From the NCBI GenBank assembly GCA_017483425.1, contig JAFUWM010000337.1:1-6148 (forward strand): a stretch of DNA of 6,148 bases. Reading direction: 5' to 3'. How positions within the stretch are numbered: the first letter of the stretch is position 1; each line of letters begins with the position of its first letter. Of the stretch, positions 1 to 4,630 are shown piece after piece. The notes beneath the pieces were generated by a model. The model saw only the letters and a program-made list of their open reading frames with translations, was not told where the DNA came from and did no database searches. The DNA is from Lachnospiraceae bacterium (lineage in GTDB: Bacteria; Bacillota; Clostridia; Lachnospirales; Lachnospiraceae). The position numbers and the translations under genes are program-made.

Positions 1-128
1 CCGACAACACTCTGATAGAAGCAGGATATTCCAAGAGACGCAAGTCCTTCGGCGATATAGGCCGCGTTCGTGTTTACTATATTTCCCATGAGGATCTCGG
101 TTCCCACGCAGATTATCTCAGCTTTCAT
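1..128 (-). CDS. cinA: CinA-family protein, N-terminal fragment (runs off left edge)
   Basis: Reading leftward from the start codon gives MKAEIICVGTEILMG, then NIVNTNAAYIAEGL and a segment ending SCFYQSVVG. This is the start of the molybdopterin-binding-like (MoCF) domain that opens CinA proteins; the GTEIL and NTNA blocks are characteristic. Members of the family act as nicotinamide mononucleotide deamidases and/or ADP-ribose pyrophosphatases, and were first named for competence; which activities this one has cannot be told from 42 residues. Two ATG codons stand in tandem (131-129 and 128-126). The first makes an ATGA overlap with the pgsA stop. The second is preferred because the AAGGAGG upstream is only one base from the first ATG but four from the second, and MKAEI is the usual family start. 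Translation is probably coupled to pgsA. recA often follows cinA in Firmicutes, but that would lie outside this window. Confidence 0.9.
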   Translation of the reverse strand, partial: MKAEIICVGTEILMGNIVNTNAAYIAEGLASLGISCFYQSVV

Positions 129-682
129 CATGCCTCCTTCGTGTCCTTCATGACTTCTTTATTTTTCACTATATAATCAATGAGCGAAACTATCGTGAGT
201 ATGAGCGCTATATAAGTGATTATCAGCGCTATGGTCTGCCAGACGGGATTGTCTATATCCGCTATGAGCATTATCACCATCACCATCTGAAAGGTTGTCT
301 TGAACTTACCCCAGTAGGACGCCGCGATCACAATGCTTTTTTCGGCTGCAATGATGCGGAAGCCTGAGATTATAAACTCCCTCGCTACTATGATTATGAC
401 GATCCATGACTTGATAAGTCCCAGCTCAACGAGGCAGATCATCGCGGATATCACGAGTATTTTATCGGCAAGAGGATCAGCAAATTTGCCAAACGTGGTT
501 ACGAGACCATACTTTCTCGCGATCTTTCCATCCAGAAGATCCGTAAGGGAAGCGACTATGAATATCGCAAGAGCAACCCATTTCGAGGCTACTCCGAGAC
601 AGTTTGTCATCAATATAACAACAAAAAACGGAATGAGAATGACCCTGAATAAAGTAAGCTTGTTTGGCAGATTCATTTGCAT
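128..682 (-). CDS. pgsA: CDP-diacylglycerol--glycerol-3-phosphate 3-phosphatidyltransferase
   Basis: This integral membrane enzyme makes phosphatidylglycerol phosphate from CDP-diacylglycerol and sn-glycerol-3-phosphate, the committed step to phosphatidylglycerol and cardiolipin. The complete CDP-alcohol phosphatidyltransferase signature is visible: D48, D51, G52, A55, R56, G65, D69 and D73, with the family spacing. These Asp residues bind the metal and the CDP moiety. The length (184 aa) is normal. Hydrophobic segments lie at about 10-28, 34-47, 75-105 and 130-168, as expected for a six-helix fold. The start MQMNLPNKLT is used; M3 is a possible alternative and nearer to the usual MNLPNKLT family start. 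The GGAGG at 696-700 is 13 bases from M1 and 19 from M3, both long, so M1 is favoured. The gene begins nine bases after the rimO stop and in the same frame, so re-initiation after rimO is likely. Confidence 0.96.
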   Translation of the reverse strand: MQMNLPNKLTLFRVILIPFFVVILMTNCLGVASKWVALAIFIVASLTDLLDGKIARKYGLVTTFGKFADPLADKILVISAMICLVELGLIKSWIVIIIVAREFIISGFRIIAAEKSIVIAASYWGKFKTTFQMVMVIMLIADIDNPVWQTIALIITYIALILTIVSLIDYIVKNKEVMKDTKEA

Positions 683-691
683 GGTATTATG

Positions 692-2077
692 TCAACCTCC
701 AATGTGTTCAAAGACTCCGGTCAGATCGTAGCCGTCCGCTCCGTCTATAATGACCTTTACTATATCCCCGCTCATAAGCTCCCTGCCGTCGTCAGCGACA
801 AAGACATAACCATCAACCTCCGGCGCGTCCCTGCAGGTTCTCCCCACATATACCCTATCCTCTGGAACCCTGCCCTCTATGATGACGGACATTGTCTTTC
901 CGGTCTGACGGGAGGCAGCTTCAAACGCTATCTCCTGCTGGGCTTCCATTATCTCCCTTGCCCTGCGCTTTTTGGTTGCATGGTGTATCTGTCCGGACAT
1001 GCCGCCTGCGGCGGTATCCTCCTCACGGGAATAGGCAAAGCATCCCAGCCTGTCAAACTTCATCTCCCTGACAAAATCAATAAGCTCTTTATGCTCCTCC
1101 TCCGTCTCCGTAGGAAAGCCGGAGATAAGCGTCGTCCGAAGAGCAATATCCGGCATTTCAGATCTCAACTTATGAATTATGTAAACTAAACTTTTTTTAT
1201 CCGTTTTTCTGCCCATCAGGCGCAATATCCTGTCAGAACAGTGCTGTATGGGAAGATCCAGGTAATGGCAGATCTTTTTATTGTTTTTGATACATTTTAT
1301 CAGTTCATCATATATTTCCTCGGGATAACAGTACATGAGCCTTATCCATTCAATGCCCTCTATCCGGCACAGTGCGTCAAGCAATAGATGAAGTGACTTT
1401 TTCCCGTAGATATCGGTACCGTATACCGTAGTCTCCTGCGCTACTATGATAAGCTCTTTCACGCCTCTTTCCGCAAGGGATACCGCATCCGATACGAGAT
1501 CCTCAATCGGAACTGATCTGTAGTGGCCTCTGACCTTGGGGATAACGCAATATGAGCAGTTTTTATTGCACCCGTCCGCGATCTTTAAGTATGCGCTGTG
1601 CATCACACCGATCTGCTCTGCGTGCCCTTTTAAGTATACAAACCTGTCTACATCCTCTATATGGCTCGCATGGACTCCCCGACGCACTTCATCCACTGCG
1701 GATAGAATGCTGTCTATCGAGGTCGTACCAACTATCGCATCGACCTCCGGCATGGAGCTCATGATCTCATCTGAGTACCTCTGAGCCAGACAGCCGCAGA
1801 CGATAATTCCCTTAAGCTTCCCGTCCGCTTTTCGCTCTCCGAGCTCTATGATCGTATTGATGCTCTCTTCTTTTGCATCTCCGATAAAGCAGCAGGAATT
1901 TACCACGGCGATATCCGCTTCAGCCTCATCATCGGTTATGGTATATCCCTTTGACCTTAAAAGGCCTATCATCTGGGATGAATCCACAAGATTCTTATCA
2001 CATCCCAGTGATACAAAAAAAATCCTGAGGTTCTCAGGACTTTTTTGCATCCTTGCTTTTTCAGACGAACGGTTCAT
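692..2077 (-). CDS. rimO: Ribosomal protein S12 (uS12) methylthiotransferase RimO
   Basis: This radical-SAM enzyme adds a methylthio group to the conserved aspartate of ribosomal protein S12. Three regions are visible. The N-terminal UPF0004 domain carries the auxiliary [4Fe-4S] cysteines C26 (SLGC), C62 (NSCCF) and C96 (CGCLAQR). The radical-SAM core has the CxxxCxxC motif at C170, C174 and C177 (DGCNKNCSYC). The C-terminal TRAM domain spans about residues 392-458 (YVGRTCRDAPEVDGYVFV). SLGCDKNLVD and the VRGHYRSVPIEDLV region favour RimO over the tRNA enzymes MiaB and MtaB. The start is uncertain. M1 at 2077 overlaps rpoZ by 17 bases; M10 at 2050 leaves a 10-base gap. Neither has a well-spaced Shine-Dalgarno, so initiation probably depends on ribosomes finishing rpoZ. 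A terminator-like hairpin lies within the first 20 codons (see separate entry). Extra cysteines C63 and C94 sit beside the cluster ligands. Confidence 0.95.
   Translation of the reverse strand: MNRSSEKARMQKSPENLRIFFVSLGCDKNLVDSSQMIGLLRSKGYTITDDEAEADIAVVNSCCFIGDAKEESINTIIELGERKADGKLKGIIVCGCLAQRYSDEIMSSMPEVDAIVGTTSIDSILSAVDEVRRGVHASHIEDVDRFVYLKGHAEQIGVMHSAYLKIADGCNKNCSYCVIPKVRGHYRSVPIEDLVSDAVSLAERGVKELIIVAQETTVYGTDIYGKKSLHLLLDALCRIEGIEWIRLMYCYPEEIYDELIKCIKNNKKICHYLDLPIQHCSDRILRLMGRKTDKKSLVYIIHKLRSEMPDIALRTTLISGFPTETEEEHKELIDFVREMKFDRLGCFAYSREEDTAAGGMSGQIHHATKKRRAREIMEAQQEIAFEAASRQTGKTMSVIIEGRVPEDRVYVGRTCRDAPEVDGYVFVADDGRELMSGDIVKVIIDGADGYDLTGVFEHIGG
2015..2046 (-). terminator. Intrinsic-terminator-like hairpin inside the start of rimO (candidate attenuator)
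   Basis: On the coding (minus) strand there are six A residues and a G, then TCCTGAG, a three-base loop AAC, CTCAGGA, and eight T residues. The stem is seven perfect base pairs (2023-2029 with 2033-2039), followed directly by the T8 run (2015-2022). It lies 11 bases after the second rimO ATG (2050) and just past the rpoZ stop. A ribosome initiating on rimO would cover the stem; an uncovered transcript could terminate here. The plus-strand reading also gives the hairpin followed by six T residues after one C, so it could also stop antisense transcription. The stem is short, and part of the T run encodes the family-conserved IFFV, so chance is possible. Confidence 0.5.
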
Positions 2078-2312
2078 CCTGATCGTTGCTTTCGATCTTG
2101 AGCTTGCCCTTATAAAGCTCCTCGACCGCAGTGGACAGCGGTTTATCGTACTCCGTTGTCTCGATCAGCGGATCCGCTCCGTCAACTATCTGTCTCGCCC
2201 TCTTGGCTGTGGCAAGCACAATAGAATATCTCGAATTAACTATAGGGGCATCCCCCTCCTGTACGTCAGCATTTACGACGTCCATCAGATCTCCGTACGA
2301 CGGGTGTAACAT
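2061..2312 (-). CDS. rpoZ: DNA-directed RNA polymerase subunit omega
   Basis: Omega is the smallest RNA polymerase core subunit; it wraps the beta-prime C-terminus and helps assembly. The 83-residue protein begins MLHPSYGDLMDVVN, contains the omega signature NSRYSIVLATAKRARQI (residues 26-42), and continues with KPLSTAVEELYKGKL (57-71), the clostridial pattern. A short acidic tail follows (ESNDQDEPFV). The start is clear: GGAGG lies nine bases upstream of the ATG. The mRNA just upstream is the second copy (A) of a 94-nt structured repeat that ends at this Shine-Dalgarno, so rpoZ translation may be controlled by that leader. The gene order gmk-rpoZ is standard in Firmicutes, but here a small extra gene separates the two. 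The 3' end overlaps the longest rimO reading by 17 bases. Confidence 0.97.
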   Translation of the reverse strand: MLHPSYGDLMDVVNADVQEGDAPIVNSRYSIVLATAKRARQIVDGADPLIETTEYDKPLSTAVEELYKGKLKIESNDQDEPFV

Positions 2313-2321
2313 AATAAAACT

Positions 2322-2415
2322 CCTCCTCTAATAACTCTATTTATTATCTGACTCAGTCCGTTCGGATGCTGATACCGTAACCGCCTAAAACACAGGCGCT
2401 AACGGTATCATGCTC
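2322..2415 (-). repeat. Structured direct repeat, copy A (leader of rpoZ)
   Basis: This 94-nt element has a second copy at 2598-2691. The 71-base core (2345-2415) matches copy B at 66 of 71 columns by hand alignment (four substitutions, one indel). On the RNA (minus) strand it forms three successive helices. Helix I is TGATACCGT with ACGGTATCA, an internal loop, then CGCCT with AGGCG, capped by a U-rich loop (2370-2410). Helix II is TCCG-AA-CGGA (2357-2366). Helix III is TAATAA with TTATTA (2329-2346), directly before the AGAGGAGG Shine-Dalgarno of rpoZ. No U-tract follows helix I, so it is not an ordinary terminator. A cis-regulatory leader or an RNA-processing site is inferred. No known riboswitch class is recognised. 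Confidence 0.7.
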
Positions 2416-2421
2416 CTACCT

Positions 2422-2589
2422 TTATAGTGTCAAATCCTCAACATTAACTCCTAAAGATGCAAGCTTCGCGGCTATTGTTTTAATTTTGTATTCAAGCTCT
2501 TTGTTTTCATACTCTCCGTTAGCCGCCTTTACTTCCTGAAGCATGGTAAATTGATCAATAAACACGTTCTTCATTTCTTCAATTGTCAT
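2422..2589 (-). CDS. Small hypothetical protein, 55 aa, between gmk and rpoZ
   Basis: An open frame of 55 codons starts with ATG at 2589 and ends with TAA at 2424-2422. It has an excellent ribosome binding site: AGAGGAGG with eight bases between GGAGG and the ATG. The protein begins MTIEEMKNVFIDQF and ends SLGVNVEDLTL. It is charged, has no signal peptide or membrane segment, and looks mostly helical (about residues 3-23 and 28-46) with a short tail. No family is recognised. GC content is about 35% by hand count (59 of 168), lower than the neighbours, and Ile is mostly ATT where the neighbours prefer ATA and ATC, which hints at a separate origin. It lies between two direct copies of a structured leader, so recombination between them would remove it cleanly and restore gmk-leader-rpoZ. 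It is likely to be translated; its function is unknown. Confidence 0.75.
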   Translation of the reverse strand: MTIEEMKNVFIDQFTMLQEVKAANGEYENKELEYKIKTIAAKLASLGVNVEDLTL

Positions 2590-2597
2590 ATCACTCA

Positions 2598-2691
2598 CCT
2601 CCTCTATAAAACACAGTTTTATATCTGATTCTGTCCGGTCGGATGCTGATACCGTAACCGCCTAAAATACAGGCGTAACGGTATCATGCTC
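2598..2691 (-). repeat. Structured direct repeat, copy B (leader of the 55-aa gene)
   Basis: This is the partner of the repeat at 2322-2415. Helix I spans 2647-2686, with the same 9-bp lower stem and 5-bp upper stem; its internal loop is one base shorter and its apical loop differs by one base. Helix II is TCCG-AC-CGGA (2634-2643), changed only in its loop. Helix III is TATAAAAC with GTTTTATA (2605-2623), different in sequence from copy A but again a perfect stem ending at the AGAGGAGG Shine-Dalgarno. The upstream end overlaps gmk: its last codons and its stop lie inside the repeat, and the UGA stop forms the first three bases of helix I. Ribosomes ending gmk would therefore disturb the fold. 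Confidence 0.7.
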
Positions 2692-3319
2692 TCATCTTTT
2701 CAGTAAGTTCTGTCTGGATCCTGTTTATTATATCCTGCTCATGTCTGACCGTTCTGTGAGCCACCTGTATTATATTATGTACCCTTTCGGTGCAGGCATC
2801 TATATTATCATTTATCACGAGATAATCATAGTCCTTTATGCACAGGGCTTCCTCCGCAGCCCGCTTCATGCGCTTTGCGATCACCTCTTCTGTTTCCGTT
2901 CCCCTGCCCTTTAACCTTTTATACAGTTCATCAGCGTCGGGAGGTGTGAGGAATATCAACAGGGTTTCAGGATATTTCTCCTTTATCTGCATCGCCCCCT
3001 GAAGCTCGATCTCAAGGATCACATCCCTGCCCTCATCCATTTTATTGAATACAAACTCCTTGGGCGTTCCGTAATAATTACCAACGTACTCAGCGTACTC
3101 AAGGAGCTTGTCGCCGCGTATCATTTCTTCAAATTCTTCCCTTGTTCTGAAGAAATAGCTTACCCCTTCCTCCTCGCCGGGTCTGGGCTTCCTTGATGTG
3201 GCTGACACGGACAACGCGTAGTTGTCATGCTCCGCTATAAGCTTTTTCATTACAGTGCCCTTGCCCGAGCCGGCAAAGCCCGAAACGACTGTCAGTATAC
3301 CACGACCGGAGTTAAGCAT
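2684..3319 (-). CDS. gmk: Guanylate kinase
   Basis: This cytoplasmic enzyme phosphorylates GMP to GDP with ATP and is essential for GTP, dGTP and (p)ppGpp pools. The P-loop is GFAGSGKGT (residues 14-22), a variant of the usual GPSGVGKGT in which the proline is replaced by phenylalanine. The GMP-binding region has SATSRKPRPGE with R43 and R46, then GVSYFF (52-57) and LLEYAEYVGNYYGTP (72-86). The lid is RLKGRGTETEEVIAKRM (135-151). The length of 211 aa is typical. The start MLNSGRG has GGAG about seven bases upstream. That Shine-Dalgarno begins inside the yicC stop codon (TAGGAG), with only ten bases between the genes, which indicates coupled translation. In Bacillus and many Clostridia remA lies between yicC/yloC and gmk; it is absent here. 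The gene ends inside structured repeat copy B. Confidence 0.97.
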   Translation of the reverse strand: MLNSGRGILTVVSGFAGSGKGTVMKKLIAEHDNYALSVSATSRKPRPGEEEGVSYFFRTREEFEEMIRGDKLLEYAEYVGNYYGTPKEFVFNKMDEGRDVILEIELQGAMQIKEKYPETLLIFLTPPDADELYKRLKGRGTETEEVIAKRMKRAAEEALCIKDYDYLVINDNIDACTERVHNIIQVAHRTVRHEQDIINRIQTELTEKMRA

Positions 3320-3329
3320 TCAAATTCTC

Positions 3330-4220
3330 CTATTCCACGTTTTGTATCTGTTCCCTGATCTTTTCTATCACCGTCTTCAGGTCTATAACCTTGTCAGTGA
3401 GCGCAAGATCACCGGATTTTGACAGGGTCGTATTTGCCTCCCTGTTCATCTCCTGCGCGATAAAATCAAGCTTTCTGCCGCATGAACCTCCCTCACGCAG
3501 CGCATCCTGCATAGCCTTCACATGGCTTTTGAGCCTGACTATCTCCTCATCAACACAAACCTTATCCGCAAATATTGTAACCTCAGTTACTACCCGTCCC
3601 TCGTCTGCTTTTACATCCAATGACGACAGCATATCTATGAGCTTTTCCTCAAGCTTCTTTCTGTATTCATCAACTATCTGCGGCGAGCGGCTTTCTATAA
3701 AATCCACATAACCTGCCATATCATCAAGTTTTTCAAGCAGGTCAGCTCTCAGGTTCTCGCCCTCTTTTTCCCTTGAGGTTACAAACTTTTCACACGCGCT
3801 CCTTACGGCTTTTTCCAGTGCGCTCCAGAGCTCCTCCTCATCAGCCTCGATATCCTCCATGGTAAAGACATCCGGGAATCTTGCCAGAACAGAAAGTCTG
3901 ATATCATTCTGTATCCCGAAATCATCCGCCATATCCTGCAGGTATTTCATATAATCATGCGCAAGAGCCGAGTTGTACTTCACGGTCTCCGCTGCTTCGT
4001 TATAATCCTCCATGGTAACGAAAACATCCACCTTGCCACGCTCCATGTACTCTTTCATTACATTCCTAATATTAGCTTCAAATGCCGTGAGTTTCTTAGG
4101 AAGCTTAACTGAAACCTCCAGATATCTGTGGTTTACAGTCTTTATCTCCACGGTGAACTTTCTGTTATTCTCCGTGACCTCCCCCCTGCCGAAGCCGGTC
4201 ATGCTTTTGATCATTGCCAT
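3330..4220 (-). CDS. yicC: YicC/YloC family endoribonuclease
   Basis: The protein starts MAMIKSMTGFGRGE (residues 1-14), the classic YicC N-terminus, followed by VNHRYLEVSVKLPKKL (29-44). The C-terminal DUF1732 region contains DEEIVRLKSH (224-233) and GRKLDFIAQEMNREANTTLSKS in the stretch 248-269, the most conserved part of the family. Family members are oligomeric endoribonucleases, and E. coli YicC takes part in small-RNA turnover. The substrate here is unknown. The length (296 aa) is normal. A charged helical middle region (about 85-200) fits the known fold. GGGAG lies nine bases before the chosen ATG, supporting M1 over M3. This is the first gene of the operon, about 40 bases downstream of a strong sigma-A promoter. 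The Bacillus orthologue is yloC, also upstream of gmk. Confidence 0.95.
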   Translation of the reverse strand: MAMIKSMTGFGRGEVTENNRKFTVEIKTVNHRYLEVSVKLPKKLTAFEANIRNVMKEYMERGKVDVFVTMEDYNEAAETVKYNSALAHDYMKYLQDMADDFGIQNDIRLSVLARFPDVFTMEDIEADEEELWSALEKAVRSACEKFVTSREKEGENLRADLLEKLDDMAGYVDFIESRSPQIVDEYRKKLEEKLIDMLSSLDVKADEGRVVTEVTIFADKVCVDEEIVRLKSHVKAMQDALREGGSCGRKLDFIAQEMNREANTTLSKSGDLALTDKVIDLKTVIEKIREQIQNVE

Positions 4221-4268
4221 TTAATAAATCTCCCAAAATAACCGAAATATGTGATTCAGCTTGTTATA

Positions 4269-4297
4269 ATCATAGCATTTTAATAAGTCGTGGTCAA
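4269..4297 (-). promoter_or_regulatory. Sigma-A promoter of the yicC-gmk-rpoZ-rimO-pgsA-cinA operon
   Basis: On the minus strand TTGACC (4297-4292) is followed after exactly 17 bases by TATGAT (4274-4269). Each box differs from consensus by one base. Transcription would start near 4262, giving a leader of about 42 nt before yicC. The -35 box lies in the left terminal inverted repeat of the palindromic cluster next to it. Confidence 0.8.
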
Positions 4298-4303
4298 AAG
4301 CTT

Positions 4304-4342
4304 GTTACAATTCAGCGCACAGCTAGCGCGCTGAATTGCAAC
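4304..4342. repeat. Hairpin H1 of the palindromic cluster
   Basis: CAATTCAGCGC (4308-4318) pairs perfectly with GCGCTGAATTG (4328-4338), an 11-bp stem with a nine-base loop. It is extended by GTT/AAC after one A-C mismatch. The loop contains GCTAGC, which could pair with GGCTAG near 4451-4456 as a tertiary contact (inference). Confidence 0.7.
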
Positions 4343-4344
4343 GT

Positions 4345-4449
4345 GCACGCCGCCATGCAAAATCGGCTAAAGCCGATGCAAAACATGCCCTTTGGCATGT
4401 TTTGAATGCCGTTTATATGCGCTATGCGCATATGGCATCGTAGGCGTGC
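4345..4449. repeat. Multibranch palindromic domain with three hairpins
   Basis: GCACGCC (4345-4351) pairs with GGCGTGC (4443-4449) and encloses three consecutive hairpins. The first is ATCGGC-TAAA-GCCGAT (4362-4377), with a flanking TGC/GCA pair. The second is CAAAACATGCC-CTTT-GGCATGTTTTG (4379-4404), a perfect 11-bp stem. The third is ATGCC, a four-base bulge, then ATATGCGC-TAT-GCGCATAT-GGCAT (4406-4438). Together this is a cloverleaf-like four-way fold, but it has none of the invariant positions of a tRNA. The A-rich/T-rich base of the second hairpin makes it look like a bidirectional terminator. Confidence 0.65.
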
Positions 4450-4470
4450 CGGCTAGTCAAGTGTATTGCG

Positions 4471-4530
4471 CCGTAGGTCTCCGCTCCGCTACGGTCGTCG
4501 CTAAACAGACAGCCACTGGCTGTCTAGCGA
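4471..4530. repeat. Right-half hairpin pair of the palindromic cluster
   Basis: CCGTAG (4471-4476) pairs with CTACGG (4489-4494). Next, TCGCTA (4498-4503) pairs with TAGCGA (4525-4530) around a four-base 5' bulge and the inner stem GACAGCC-ACT-GGCTGTC (4508-4524). GGTCG/CGACC (4493-4497 with 4528-4532) offers an alternative register for the outer stem. The outer-stem, 5'-bulge, inner-stem, three-base-loop plan is the same as in the hairpin at 4406-4438. Confidence 0.6.
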
Positions 4531-4573
4531 CCCGCAGCAAGTGCGTGGCTCGGCGGTGAACAGTAACATAAGC

Positions 4574-4601
4574 TTGACACTTCCGCCATAATGCGTAAAA
4601 T
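4574..4601 (+). promoter_or_regulatory. Probable sigma-A promoter of the EIIC-like gene
   Basis: TTGACA (4574-4579, consensus -35) is followed after 16 bases by TAAAAT (4596-4601, one mismatch to the consensus -10). A start near 4608 would give a leader of about 23 nt ending at GAGGAG (4617-4622), eight bases from the ATG. The -35 box lies in the right terminal inverted repeat of the palindromic cluster. The short spacer makes it somewhat less certain than the yicC promoter. Confidence 0.6.
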
Positions 4602-4630
4602 CTATCATTATTACATGAGGAGTTTAACCA

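Larger units (their letters stand above)
4290..4582. repeat. Palindromic repeat cluster with terminal inverted repeats (MITE-like or structured RNA/DNA element)
   Basis: These roughly 290 non-coding bases in the divergent gap are almost entirely inverted repeats. The ends are imperfect inverted repeats: left GGTCAAAAGCTTGTTAC (4292-4308) against right GTAACATAAGCTTGACA (4563-4579). Inside are hairpin H1 (4304-4342); a three-hairpin domain closed by GCACGCC/GGCGTGC (4345-4449); CCGTAG/CTACGG (4471-4494); and TCGCTA plus GACAGCC with their complements (4498-4530). A further pairing GTCAAG/CTTGAC (4456-4461 with 4573-4578) could enclose the right half. Both flanking promoters fire outward, so neither predicted transcript includes the cluster. 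No long ORF, tRNA or CRISPR spacing is seen. It is most simply a non-autonomous, MITE-like element; a free-standing structured RNA is an alternative. No target-site duplication is convincing. Confidence 0.65.

Noticed and set aside
677..1189. Long plus-strand open frame antisense to rimO.
   Set aside because: It is a shadow of the real minus-strand gene; no ribosome binding site, no recognisable protein, and rimO is fully supported by its motifs.
2391..2415. A tiny leader peptide starting at the ATG inside helix I of copy A (ATG ATA CCG).
   Set aside because: The equivalent frame in copy B is shifted by the one-base indel and has a different length, so no peptide is conserved; Shine-Dalgarno spacing is also wrong.
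2322..2691. Direct repeats as a CRISPR array or insertion-sequence ends.
   Set aside because: There are only two copies, far too long for CRISPR repeats, with a coding gene between them and no transposase or terminal inverted-repeat arrangement.
4379..4404. The A-rich/T-rich 11-bp hairpin as a genuine bidirectional terminator.
   Set aside because: It lies between two promoters that fire outward, so no identified transcript would reach it; kept only as part of the palindromic cluster.
4214..4405. Plus-strand 63-codon frame starting at the yicC 5' end and running into the palindromes.
   Set aside because: No Shine-Dalgarno, composed largely of the inverted repeats, and it would be transcribed against the yicC promoter; no protein features.
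4345..4449. Cloverleaf-like fold as a tRNA or tmRNA.
   Set aside because: No T-arm GTTCRA motif, anticodon-loop pattern, conserved D-arm bases or CCA end; arm sizes do not fit.
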